From Candidatus Sericytochromatia bacterium (lineage in GTDB: Bacteria > Cyanobacteriota > Sericytochromatia > JACMPN01): a stretch of 18,060 bases of DNA. Position numbers and translations under genes: made by a program. The stretch covers positions 1-18,060 of the forward strand of contig JACMPN010000527.1 in assembly GCA_014377495.1 (NCBI GenBank), in the 5' to 3' direction. Within the stretch, counting starts at the first letter, position 1, and every line of letters begins with the position of its first letter. The notes under the pieces were generated by a model, which saw only the letters and a program-made list of their open reading frames with translations, was not told where the DNA came from and did not search any database. This document shows positions 7,148 to 15,169 of the stretch, piece by piece.

Positions 7148-9349
7148 ATGGAAGACGACGAGAAGTTCATCGCCACCGAACCCTTTGGTGGCGCCGGTGA
7201 AGCTGCAGAAATTCGGGTCTGGCAGGCGGTCCAGGCAGCCTTTGCCCAACGGGAGTGCCTGGGATTCTGGCGCTACCCGATTTTTCCGAAAAGTGGTGAT
7301 TTTCGCAAGGAACCGGACATCCTCATCGCCGACCAGGAGCTGGGCCTGATCATCATCGAGGTCAAGAGCCTGACCATCGACGAGATTTTCGGCATCCATG
7401 GCCATCTGTGGGACACGGAGTACTACGGTCGGACCCGCAGCCCTTATCAGCAAGCCGAACGGCAGGTCTACGCACTGTCGGACTACTGTGACAAACAGAC
7501 GGCGTTACGTGGCCGGATCCCCTTTCGGGCCCTCGTCGGACTATCCTGGATTACGGAGGAGGAGTGGGAACGCAAGGGTTTTGCCGACCTGCCCACGTCC
7601 CCGCCGATCCTGTTCAAAAACGACCTCGGCCGCACCGGGCTGATCCGCGCCATCCAGGGCACCACGCCCGTCATCGCCGGTCAATCCATGGATAGTGCAA
7701 CCTGGAAAGCCCTGATCGCCGTCCTTTGCGGCGGGCCGGTCCTGAAGAAAATCACCCTCACACCGCCGCCAGCCGTCCAGCCACCGCCACCCGGCAGACA
7801 GCGGCGGGGCGAAATCATCGTGATTTTGAATGATGATCTGGTCCAACTGGACAGGCAGCAGGTCACAATCGGGATGCAGCTGCCGCCCGGCCCTCAGCGC
7901 ATCCGGGGTGTCGCCGGCTCGGGCAAGACGGTGCTGCTCTGCCAAAAAGCCGCCCACATGCACGTCAAATATCCCGACTGGGACATTGCGCTGGTTTTCT
8001 TCACGCAAAGCCTGTACGACCAGATGATCGCCACCGTCGATAAGTGGGTGCGTCACTTCTCCGACGGGGCAATGACCTATCAGCCGAACAATCCCAAGCT
8101 GCGGGTGATGCACGCCTGGGGCAACCGCAACCGTCCTGGCCTGTATAGCTCGATCTGCCGCTTACGCAACCAGCAAAGCCTCGGGATCATCGACCGCACC
8201 ACGCCAAATGTCGGCCTCGCCATGCGCTGCCGGGAACTGCTGGATGTCCTGAACAGCCGGCCGGAGCCCGGCCTGTACGACGCCATCCTCATCGATGAGG
8301 GCCAGGATCTGGTCGTCGATGCCGAACACCATCCGCATGGCATCTTTGAGGAAAAACAGGCGATCTACTGGCTGGCCTATTCGGTCCTGCGTCCGGTGGA
8401 CCCAGCCACGCCCGAGCAGCGCCGCCTCATCTGGGCCTTCGATGAAGCCCAGAGTCTGGACAGCGTGACGATCCCGGAGGCCAAAGCCCTGTTCGGTGCA
8501 GAAGGGTCCCAACTGCTCGTCGGACTCCACCTGGGTGGCATCAAAAAAAGCCACGTCATGCGCCGCTGCTACCGGACACCGGGACCGATCCTGATCGCCG
8601 CACAAGCGCTTGGCATGGGCCTCCTGCGGCCCGAGGGGATGCTTTCGGGGATCACCACGGCCGAAGGCTGGCAATCGATCGGCTATACCGTCGAAGGCGC
8701 CTTCTTTTCTGGCCGTGAGATCAGGCTGCACCGCCCGGCCGCCAATTCCCCCCATCGGCTGCCCACGCTCTGGCATGGCCCGCTCATCGACTTTCAGACC
8801 TTTGAAACCCGACAGGACGAGGCTGACACCATCGCCGCAGCCATCAAGGAAAACCTGGATCTTGATGGCCTGCTGCCGTCCCGCCAGATCCTGGTGGTCG
8901 TCCTGGGCCCAAAATGGGAGGCTAACCCCGTCGAGGCGGCCCTTTGTGCCGCCTTGAAAAACCTGGGCATCGACTACTACATCCCTTCAGCCCTGGCCCC
9001 GAATGCAGCACCACCCAAGGCCGGGGCGCTGACTGACCGCTTTTGGCACGATGGCGCCGTCACCGTCTCGCAGATCCACCGGGCCAAAGGCAATGAGGCC
9101 GACATCATCTACGTTGCCGGCTTGGACGCCGTCGCCCGCAGTGAAGCCAGCATCCCATTGCGCAATCAAGTTTTCGTGGGCCTGACCCGTAGTCGTGGCT
9201 GGGTGATGCTCACCGGCATCGGGCAACACCCGCTCTACGACGAAGTGCGCCAGGTCCTGGCCTCGGGGGACACACTACGCTTTACCTTCCGGGGGGCGCC
9301 CAAAAGGGATGTCGACACGCAGGACGACCGGGCCATGCGCCTACTCTGA
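7148..9349 (+). CDS. NERD nuclease-domain / UvrD-like SF1 helicase fusion
   Basis: This 733-residue protein has an N-terminal NERD nuclease-related domain (about 15-120) with PD at 56-57 and IEVK (E71, K73), the expected restriction-like active site. A Pro-rich linker (about 205-222) leads to an SF1 helicase. Motif I is GVAGSGKT (254-261), motif II LIDEGQD (381-387), motif III FDEAQS (431-436), motif IV YRTPGP (around R476), motif V SQIHRAKGNE (641-650), and motif VI VGLTRSR (T680, R681). It should be an ATP-driven DNA translocase coupled to nuclease, in the cytoplasm. NERD-helicase fusions occur in repair and in phage defence; defence is inferred here from isolation in apparently accessory DNA. 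The ATG is the only standard start after an in-frame stop at 7082. A related tail lies beyond the TGA, so the C-terminus may have been shortened. Confidence 0.9.
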   Translation: MEDDEKFIATEPFGGAGEAAEIRVWQAVQAAFAQRECLGFWRYPIFPKSGDFRKEPDILIADQELGLIIIEVKSLTIDEIFGIHGHLWDTEYYGRTRSPYQQAERQVYALSDYCDKQTALRGRIPFRALVGLSWITEEEWERKGFADLPTSPPILFKNDLGRTGLIRAIQGTTPVIAGQSMDSATWKALIAVLCGGPVLKKITLTPPPAVQPPPPGRQRRGEIIVILNDDLVQLDRQQVTIGMQLPPGPQRIRGVAGSGKTVLLCQKAAHMHVKYPDWDIALVFFTQSLYDQMIATVDKWVRHFSDGAMTYQPNNPKLRVMHAWGNRNRPGLYSSICRLRNQQSLGIIDRTTPNVGLAMRCRELLDVLNSRPEPGLYDAILIDEGQDLVVDAEHHPHGIFEEKQAIYWLAYSVLRPVDPATPEQRRLIWAFDEAQSLDSVTIPEAKALFGAEGSQLLVGLHLGGIKKSHVMRRCYRTPGPILIAAQALGMGLLRPEGMLSGITTAEGWQSIGYTVEGAFFSGREIRLHRPAANSPHRLPTLWHGPLIDFQTFETRQDEADTIAAAIKENLDLDGLLPSRQILVVVLGPKWEANPVEAALCAALKNLGIDYYIPSALAPNAAPPKAGALTDRFWHDGAVTVSQIHRAKGNEADIIYVAGLDAVARSEASIPLRNQVFVGLTRSRGWVMLTGIGQHPLYDEVRQVLASGDTLRFTFRGAPKRDVDTQDDRAMRLL

Positions 9350-9417
9350 TACCCCTCTGTCCGGCTACCCAGCCGCTGTCATGGATCCCGGCCGGCTCGA
9401 CAAATCCTCCTGTACGG

Positions 9418-9516
9418 ACCTCGACCGCCCGGTGCCAAGGGCGTCTTGCGTCCAGGCGGAGGTCATCGGTCTAATGGAAGTACTGGATGTCATTAGCAGG
9501 CGGGCGTTAGTCTCTT
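9418..9516 (+). repeat. Repeat copy 1, helicase-tail sequence
   Basis: These 99 bases match 11590-11687 at most positions, with one single-base length difference. Translated with that one base removed, both give PPGAKGV, then VQ-x-EVI, then LDVISRRALVS. The early part is in the helicase frame, and after the extra base the conserved part moves to another frame. This suggests an ancestral C-terminal extension now separated by the TGA at 9347 and a frameshift. Confidence 0.75.
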
Positions 9517-9557
9517 TGGGGCTGCCCGAAACGCCCGTGCCCTAATGCGACACGCAT

Positions 9558-9983
9558 TTAAGCCACTACGAGCATGGGCCAGTCCGGACTGAGCCAGTAA
9601 CTGTCGCTCTGCGGATCGTGGCCTAAAATCGCCGGACCGGAGCGGGAAATTTTTCGGAGGGCATGCCGAGCCTCGGTCGCCATGACCCGAACCCGGGCTG
9701 GCCAACTATCCAGGCGATCAGCCAATGCCGCCCGACTGACCGGGCACTCGCCCGTGGCAGCCAAGGCCAGTAGCAGGGCCGTGACCGTCGCCGGCAGTTC
9801 GATTTCATGTCGGCCGTGGACCAGCGACGAGGATTGCACCTGCAGCCGCAACGAGCGGATCACCAGCCCATCGGCCGGTTCCGGACCGGCAAACTCGGCG
9901 ATGCGTGCGGCCAGGTGCTCCTCACCGGCCGCCTTGAGGGCCCGGATCAACCGCTGATGTTCCGTGCGTGACAGTCGTGCCAT
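9558..9983 (-). CDS. Small protein with a possible winged-helix C-terminus
   Basis: The 141-residue product has a basic N-terminal helix (MARLSRTEHQRLIRALKAAG). From about residue 70 it has a pattern like the OmpR-type winged helix: LPATVTALLLALAATGE, then VSRAALADRLD, then a helix (MATEARHALRKI), ending ILGHDPQSDSYWLS, comparable to the GY-x-L wing. No receiver or sensor domain is visible, so it could be a stand-alone DNA-binding regulator, but family assignment is tentative. ATG at 9983 is chosen because AGGAG is eight bases upstream on the minus strand; the open frame extends farther but without a comparable site. It is convergent with the helicase and lies between the two helicase-derived copies. 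Confidence 0.6.
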   Translation of the reverse strand: MARLSRTEHQRLIRALKAAGEEHLAARIAEFAGPEPADGLVIRSLRLQVQSSSLVHGRHEIELPATVTALLLALAATGECPVSRAALADRLDSWPARVRVMATEARHALRKISRSGPAILGHDPQSDSYWLSPDWPMLVVA

Positions 9984-10043
9984 GACATTTTCTCCTAGAT
10001 CGTCGACAAGATGGTCAAAGGGCGGCAGGGCACTGCCCGCCAC

Positions 10044-10463
10044 TTCGTGCCAGGCCGCCCACGCCGAATCATCGGACGCTGGGGCCTATTTCTGCATCTT
10101 TTATGGCATTTTTTGTGGGCCAGGAAGTGTACGGCCCGGATCCGGGGAAAATCCGACCTGGCGCCCCAATCAATCGCCTGCCATCGCTCGATCTTAGCAA
10201 AGACTGACAAATTCCCAACATAAGCTTCGTGTGCAATCATTACGCTCTGTGCATTGATAATTTGCCAACATTACGTTCTTTCAGCCACCATTGGCTTGGC
10301 ATGGCCATTGCCGGCGCAAACGGCGTGCCGATGCAGCAAATAAAGGCAAGCATGTGGCAACGCCAGCCGCCATGCTGTTCGGCTGGCCCGACCTCCCAGG
10401 TCCGCCCGTCGCCAGTCACAGCCTAAAATTAAAGAAGCATTAAATTTACTTGAAATTTGGTGT
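10044..10463. other. Intergenic stretch, AT-rich in its second half
   Basis: No coding frame is convincing. From about 10180 to 10470 the base composition is clearly richer in A and T than the rest of the window. ATTACGYT occurs at 10239-10246, 10270-10277 and 10468-10475. It presumably holds promoters for the divergent genes on either side. Confidence 0.5.
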
Positions 10464-10490
10464 TCAGATTACGCTGACTACGGCCGATAA
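10464..10490 (+). promoter_or_regulatory. Sigma-28-type flagellar promoter candidate
   Basis: GCCGATAA at 10483-10490 is an exact match to the -10 half of the flagellar sigma-28 (FliA/SigD) consensus. Eleven bases upstream, TCAGATTA (10464-10471) matches the -35 half TAAAGTTT only in part. The start codon of the next gene is 43 bases downstream, with a Shine-Dalgarno between, so position and direction fit. Confidence 0.5.
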
Positions 10491-10532
10491 CCCTGGAGAT
10501 CAACGTGTTGCAAGCACCCGAGGAGTCTTCAC

Positions 10533-11267
10533 ATGCCCGATGCCGGCCTGACAGTCACGCTCAACCCCACCCTGACCGCCTGGGTGAACCGTCAATCATC
10601 CGGCCGGGTGGACCGGATGATCGAACAGTACGGTCTGGGCAAAGCGATGGCGGACGGCGTCATCGCACCGGACGAAGTGACCATGTCGGTGGCGATGTTC
10701 CGCATCCTCTCGGGCAATCGGCCAACCATCACCCGGGACACCTTGGCCGAAGCCGGCAGCGGCATGGCCATGCAGCGGATCATCGGGGCCCTGACCCGTC
10801 AAGTGACGGCGATCGAGTCCCGCATGGAGCTGCGCTATCCGGGCAAAACCGAATCCGACTTTCAAGTGAAGGCGCTCACCGTAGTCCCGGTGGGGATGGC
10901 GGCGCTGCGGATCGACTCGCTACAGGAAGAGTTCAAACGGGTCCAAGCGGGCACGACAACGGCGACCGTGGGTCGCTACACGTCGACGGGGACGGCGCTG
11001 GCGGGGATTCTGTTGGAGCAGGTGCTGGCTACCGATGCGAACAAGGACGGCAAAATCGACGTCTTCGGCGAAATGGGTGGGGCCGAGAGCGTCAAAACGA
11101 TCGGTTACACGGCCGTCAGCGGGGCCAACCCTGTCTTGATGACTCCCGACTTGACCCGCCTCACCGGCAAAAAGGATTCCTTCACCTTCGCCGATTACAT
11201 CAATTTTCTAATCGTCTCCGACCTGACGGCACAAGGCGACTTGGCCCCAGGCAGTGCTTCGCGCTAG
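10533..11267 (+). CDS. Hypothetical protein with an EF-hand-like loop
   Basis: I do not recognise a family for this 244-residue protein. It is mostly helical in its first half with no signal peptide or membrane segment. Residues 168-180 (DANKDGKIDVFGE) fit the start of a calcium-binding EF-hand loop: Asp1, Asn3, Asp5, Gly6, Ile8, Asp9. The usual acidic residue at loop position 12 is Gly, with Glu at 13, so binding may be weak. The ATG has GAGGAG seven bases upstream. A sigma-28-like promoter precedes it, suggesting co-expression with late flagellar genes; a role in motility is inference. A hairpin follows at 11373. Confidence 0.75.
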   Translation: MPDAGLTVTLNPTLTAWVNRQSSGRVDRMIEQYGLGKAMADGVIAPDEVTMSVAMFRILSGNRPTITRDTLAEAGSGMAMQRIIGALTRQVTAIESRMELRYPGKTESDFQVKALTVVPVGMAALRIDSLQEEFKRVQAGTTTATVGRYTSTGTALAGILLEQVLATDANKDGKIDVFGEMGGAESVKTIGYTAVSGANPVLMTPDLTRLTGKKDSFTFADYINFLIVSDLTAQGDLAPGSASR

Positions 11268-11372
11268 AGCCTGATCCGGCCGCCGGCACGAGCGGGCGGG
11301 GCTGAGCCACATCCGGTCGCCTCCCAGCCCCGACCCTGGCAGGCGTTGACGCTCTGTCCTGCTCTCATCGGT

Positions 11373-11397
11373 GCCGCTCGCCAGTCTGGCGAGCGGC
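11373..11397. terminator. Hairpin after the EF-hand-like gene
   Basis: GCCGCTCGCCA (11373-11383) pairs perfectly with TGGCGAGCGGC (11387-11397) around a 3-base loop. It lies 105 bases past the stop codon and has no following T-run, so it may be a weak or factor-assisted terminator. Confidence 0.4.
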
Positions 11398-11461
11398 GTA
11401 CTGGCCTAGTCCGCCAATCTCGTCATCGACGGAATCCCCGATGTGCCAGCTCGGGTCGTCG

Positions 11462-11689
11462 AACGGCCGACGCCTCATCAGGGCCTGTGACGAAGCTCAG
11501 AGTCCTGAAAGCGTGACGATCCCGGAAGCCAAAGCCCTGTTCGGGGAAGCGGGCTCCGATCGGCTGAAAGGACACGATGCCGAAGGAAAACCTGGACCGC
11601 CCGGCGCCAAGGGTGTCATTGTCCAGGTAGAGGTCATCAATCTGTTGGAAATACTGGATGTAATCAGCAGGCGGGCGTTAGTCTCTTAG
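11462..11689 (+). pseudogene. Decayed, internally deleted copy of the NERD helicase
   Basis: Bases 11462-11571 align with helicase bases about 8416-8524 and encode RRLIRACDEAQS followed by VTIPEAKALFG, the helicase motif III region. After about 19 bases the sequence joins a copy (11590-11687) of the block found after the helicase stop (9418-9516), ending in TAG. Relative to the intact locus, about 0.9 kb covering motifs IV to VI is missing, and everything upstream of motif III, including NERD and the Walker motifs, is absent. The aspartate preceding the DEAQS box is kept while the Trp and Phe beside it have changed. The 82-codon open frame that spans it is probably a relic. Confidence 0.7.
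11590..11687 (+). repeat. Repeat copy 2, helicase-tail sequence
   Basis: This is the second copy of the block at 9418-9516. Here the frame is uninterrupted and encodes a short Gly-x-y run (GKPGPPGAKG) then VQVEVINLLEILDVISRRALVS. Several differences between the copies are silent or conservative, so both may derive from a coding sequence. Confidence 0.75.
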
Positions 11690-11694
11690 TCGGG

Positions 11695-12216
11695 CTACAT
11701 CCCCCAAAGCCTTAGTTGCACACCGGCCCGGATCTCTTCGAGCGGCAAATACTCGACGTAATAGCGATCGCCGAGCGCGTCCTTCAACGCTACCGCCAGT
11801 TCCCGGCCGTCGGCATGAAACTGGCCCCAGTCAAAGGGCTGGCGCTGCAAGGGCTGCTCGGGGTCCAACGCGTCGAACCGGGCCTGCCAGGCTTCCAGGC
11901 GGCTGACCAGTCGGACGGTGAGGCGGAAGCGGTCGTAAGCGCAGGCATCGCCCTGGCTATCGGCACCGGGCCAGGGCAGTTCCCAGAGGCCGGTCGTGCC
12001 TCGCAGGGCCGCAACCCGCACAAACGCCTTGCACCGATTGAGCCGCTCGATCATCCGGGTCAGCAGATACCCAGTGTTGCCCGGGGTGATCGCCCCACGG
12101 TCGATCTCGGCAAAGATGGCGATGGGCTCGCCATGCAGGTACCGCTGCCAGGCTGCATGCAGTCCCGGGTACGGGTCGGGCGGATCGGTCTTGAGAAAGC
12201 GCCGGCGGGCGTTCAC
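11695..12216 (-). CDS. Hypothetical protein, 173 residues
   Basis: No family is recognised. The protein is soluble, rich in Arg, Leu and Trp, with YDRFRLTVRLVSRLEAWQAR (about 94-113) as a likely long amphipathic helix. It starts at GTG (12216) with AAGGA about 11 bases upstream, a rather long spacing. Its stop lies 5 bases from the end of the helicase relic, on the opposite strand. It is about 100 bases downstream of the SulP gene in the same direction, so co-transcription is possible. Confidence 0.65.
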   Translation of the reverse strand: MNARRRFLKTDPPDPYPGLHAAWQRYLHGEPIAIFAEIDRGAITPGNTGYLLTRMIERLNRCKAFVRVAALRGTTGLWELPWPGADSQGDACAYDRFRLTVRLVSRLEAWQARFDALDPEQPLQRQPFDWGQFHADGRELAVALKDALGDRYYVEYLPLEEIRAGVQLRLWGM

Positions 12217-12319
12217 GGGCGTAAGGTTCCTTCTTTGCCCCCTACCCTAACACGCGCCTGTCGGATACCAATCCAGGGGTCACACCGGCTCCGTGCTGCT
12301 GACCGTGAGTTTGCGCCGT

Positions 12320-13948
12320 TTAGGGATCAGGGCCGGAACTCCCATCCAGATCGATCAACCGCTCCAGAATCGGCCGATCCATGGCACCGAAAATCAGCAC
12401 GGCTGTCCCCAAATCGGGTACCACACGGCTTTCAGGCACCAGGTCCGGCACGATCCCCGTCCGGCGCAACAAGGCGCCAGGCTGCTCGTTCGGCCCGACC
12501 AGCACGACGGTCACGCCTTTAGCCTGCAAATCGCCAAACGCCGCTTCCAGCGCATAGGCGCCCGACTGGTCCATGAAGGGCACTTCCGTCATGTCGACGA
12601 TCAGCCCCATGGCACCTTGCGGGCAGGCCGTCATCAATTGGTTCATCGCCCGGGCATCGGCAAACGTCGCCGTTCCCTTCAGTCGGGCCACACACAGGCC
12701 CTCGTCGCTGTGCCCGCCCAGCAACGCCGTCAGGGGGACGAGGCTGTGGGCACTGTTTTCCTCGATGCGGCGAAACAGCAGAATGCTGGCCACCAGCAAC
12801 CCCGCCGCCACCGCCTGGATCAGGTCGACGAAGACCGTCAGACCCAGCACCAGCAGCATGACGAAGGCATCCTCACGGGGCACGAAACGGGCATGGGCCA
12901 GCCCTTTCAGGTCCAACACCCCGAGGCCGACAGAGACGAGGATGCCGGCCAACACCGCCAAGGGGATGTCGGCGGCAAAGGGCCCCAGAAACACCAGCAC
13001 CGCTAACAGCACCATGCTGTGCACGAAGCCGGAAACACGGGTCCGCCCGCCACTGCGCACGTTGACTACCGACCGCATGGTCGCTCCGGCTCCCGGCAAG
13101 CCCCCGATCAGCCCGGCCACGATGTTGCCCAGCCCCTGCCCGAACAGTTCCCGGTTGGAATCGTGGGATTCTTTGGTCAGCTGGTCCGTCACCAGGCTGG
13201 TCAACAGCGAATCGATGGCCCCCAGCATGGCCAAGGTCACTGCCGGCAGCAGGATCTTCGACCAGAGCCCGAGATCCGCTGGCGGCAGGTACAACGTCGG
13301 CCATCCGGACGGGATGGGCCCGATCGTGGCCACGGGGATCGCCCAGATTTTGGCCACCACCGTCCCGGCCACCAGAGCCACCAGGGTGGCGGGCACCTGC
13401 GGCAGCAGACGGGGCAGGCCATACACGACGGCCAACGTCCCCAGACCGAGGGCCAGGGCCGACCCATTCACCGCCGAGAGATATCCGCCCAGGCCGAGCA
13501 GGACTTTCAATGGCTGGTTCGGCGCCGCATGGCCCAATAACGGCGGCAGTTGCAGCAGCAGGATGATCACGCCGATCCCGGTCATGAACCCGGAGATCAC
13601 CGGGTACGGGATGTAGCGGATGTAGGAGCCCAGCTTGAGCCGACCCATGACGATCTGGAGGACCCCAGCCAGGGCAACCGCCAGGAACAAGGCCGCCGGC
13701 GAACCGATATCCGTAAGGATCGTCGCGGCGACGACCGTCATTGGACCGGTCGGTCCGGACACTTGGGCGGGCGTACCGCCGAAAATGGCCGCGAGGCACC
13801 CCACGGCGATGGCGCCATACAGCCCGGCCAGGGCACCCGCACCCGAAGCAACGCCAAAGGCCAGGGCCAGGGGTAACGCCACGATGCCGGCCGTCAACCC
13901 GCCGAGCAGGTCACCCCAGAGAGTGCGGTTTTGGGACCAGGTGGTCAT
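12320..13948 (-). CDS. SulP-family anion transporter with STAS domain
   Basis: This 542-residue membrane protein carries the SulP (SLC26) core: residues 10-400 are largely hydrophobic helices, with QVSGPTGPMTVV (62-73) at the substrate site, then IPYPVISGFMTGIG, and FGQGLGNIVAGLIGGLPGAG followed by the MRSVVNV block. The C-terminal cytoplasmic STAS domain (about 430-525) contains MDQSGAYALEAA. SulP proteins import sulfate, bicarbonate or dicarboxylates, usually with sodium or proton; the substrate here cannot be told from sequence. ATG at 13948 is chosen because MTTWSQNR is a normal SulP start and AAGGA lies about 11 bases upstream; the frame continues upstream without family resemblance. It lies 91 bases after the flagellar-type gene, with a weak GCCGGG/CCCGGC hairpin between. 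Confidence 0.9.
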   Translation of the reverse strand: MTTWSQNRTLWGDLLGGLTAGIVALPLALAFGVASGAGALAGLYGAIAVGCLAAIFGGTPAQVSGPTGPMTVVAATILTDIGSPAALFLAVALAGVLQIVMGRLKLGSYIRYIPYPVISGFMTGIGVIILLLQLPPLLGHAAPNQPLKVLLGLGGYLSAVNGSALALGLGTLAVVYGLPRLLPQVPATLVALVAGTVVAKIWAIPVATIGPIPSGWPTLYLPPADLGLWSKILLPAVTLAMLGAIDSLLTSLVTDQLTKESHDSNRELFGQGLGNIVAGLIGGLPGAGATMRSVVNVRSGGRTRVSGFVHSMVLLAVLVFLGPFAADIPLAVLAGILVSVGLGVLDLKGLAHARFVPREDAFVMLLVLGLTVFVDLIQAVAAGLLVASILLFRRIEENSAHSLVPLTALLGGHSDEGLCVARLKGTATFADARAMNQLMTACPQGAMGLIVDMTEVPFMDQSGAYALEAAFGDLQAKGVTVVLVGPNEQPGALLRRTGIVPDLVPESRVVPDLGTAVLIFGAMDRPILERLIDLDGSSGPDP

Positions 13949-14039
13949 GGGGATTGAGTTCCTTCGAGATGGCGCCACGAGGAGCGGCACCAGATTCCCG
14001 ACAACGGACGGACGCCGGGACGGCAGCAAGCCCGGCCGG

Positions 14040-14951
14040 TCAGCGGATCAGATTCAAAACGGCGTCGGTGTTCGTCTGACTGATCTGCAGGACCTTGGTT
14101 AAAGCGGAAAAGAGCTTTTGGGCCAGACTCAGCTCCGGCACGCTCTGAGTCATGCTGGCGTTACTGGCTTCCAGCGACTTGTTCAGGATCGTTGCATCTG
14201 CGGTCGTGCTGCCGGCGATACCGACGTTCGGGTCGAAAAAGCGCACGCCGGAGACGTACCCAAAATCGTAAACCGTCGAGCCAAATTTGGTGTATTTGAG
14301 TTGCTGCAGGTTCTTGATCTTCAGCAACGAACACGTCGCGGCGGTCACACCCAACGCTGCGCCGCTGGCCGACACGGCGCCGACGAAATTGTTGGCCAGG
14401 AAATCCGTCAACTTGCAGGCGGCGGTCAACGTCGCATTCGTGGCTGGATTGTCCACATTGTTGTATACGGCACGCCGGTTGGCCGTGCCAAAGACACCCG
14501 TCGTGGCATCGGGCCCACAAACCAGGTACCAGCCATTTGCATTGACCAGCAACCCCTGCGCATTCGTATGAAACTCGCCGTCACGGGTGCAGAAGAACTC
14601 GGTTTGCAATGACACCCCGATGGAGCCGCCGGCCGGGTTGATTTCATTCGGACTGACCACCATGAAAAACCCGTTGCCTTGCACGGCGAGATGGGTATTT
14701 TCCGTACTGCTGGTGATCGCCCCCTGGCTAAAGTCGATGACCGTATTGGCCGTGATCAGGCCGGTCTCGGGAAACTGCAGGGGCAAGGAGGTGGCGTTGC
14801 CGGCCCGGCCGATGTTGATGTTGCTGCCGGCGAACTTCAGCCGGGAGCTCTTGAACGCCGTGCGGACACCGCCGTTGATGTTGGCATTGATCACGTCAAT
14901 CCAGGCATCCACGGCTTTCAGGCTCTGTACGGTGCTGATCTCGTTGGCCAT
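14040..14951 (-). CDS. Divergent flagellar hook/rod-type protein with four cysteines
   Basis: This 303-residue protein belongs to the FlgE/FlgF/FlgG family but is divergent. The N-terminal signature reads INANINGGVRTAFKSSR (21-37) in place of NNLANVNTTGFK. The core has LAVQGNGFFMV (88-98) and TRDGEFHTNAQGLLV (122-136). The C-terminal helix has SLEASN (259-264) and ends AQKLFSALTKVLQI then TDAVLNLIR. It is probably exported by the flagellar apparatus. It has Cys121, 145, 179 and 207, whereas FlgF and FlgG in this window have none. A hook (FlgE) or extra rod role cannot be separated. The ATG has AAGGA close upstream (spacing 4). It is the first gene of a minus-strand group with SulP, and divergent from the M16 operon. 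Confidence 0.75.
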   Translation of the reverse strand: MANEISTVQSLKAVDAWIDVINANINGGVRTAFKSSRLKFAGSNINIGRAGNATSLPLQFPETGLITANTVIDFSQGAITSSTENTHLAVQGNGFFMVVSPNEINPAGGSIGVSLQTEFFCTRDGEFHTNAQGLLVNANGWYLVCGPDATTGVFGTANRRAVYNNVDNPATNATLTAACKLTDFLANNFVGAVSASGAALGVTAATCSLLKIKNLQQLKYTKFGSTVYDFGYVSGVRFFDPNVGIAGSTTADATILNKSLEASNASMTQSVPELSLAQKLFSALTKVLQISQTNTDAVLNLIR

Positions 14952-15169
14952 CTGATCCTTGCCCGCCGCTCGCCGAACTGTAAACAGTATAGGGCCCGGC
15001 GATCACAGCTTGATCACATCACAAGGCGGCACCGCCGGCTACAGCGCCGCAATTACCGGATCGATCATGCCAGTCACCTTCCTGCCGGACTATCATGCAC
15101 AGACGTCGCCACGTCGCCTGCATGCGCTCAGAGGCGCGAGCGGCGCCTCACAGCCTGCGAAAGGAACCC

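Noticed and set aside
11373..11397. Classical Rho-independent terminator
   Set aside because: The stem is perfect but there is no T-run after it, so it is kept only as a weak candidate.
9418..11687. The repeat pair as ends of a mobile element
   Set aside because: The copies are in direct orientation, carry no transposase between them, and the second copy is joined to a helicase fragment, so duplication plus deletion explains it better.
12293..13616. Plus-strand frames over the SulP gene
   Set aside because: They are low-complexity His/Gln/Arg or Ser/Thr/Pro-rich shadows of a well-defined membrane transporter.
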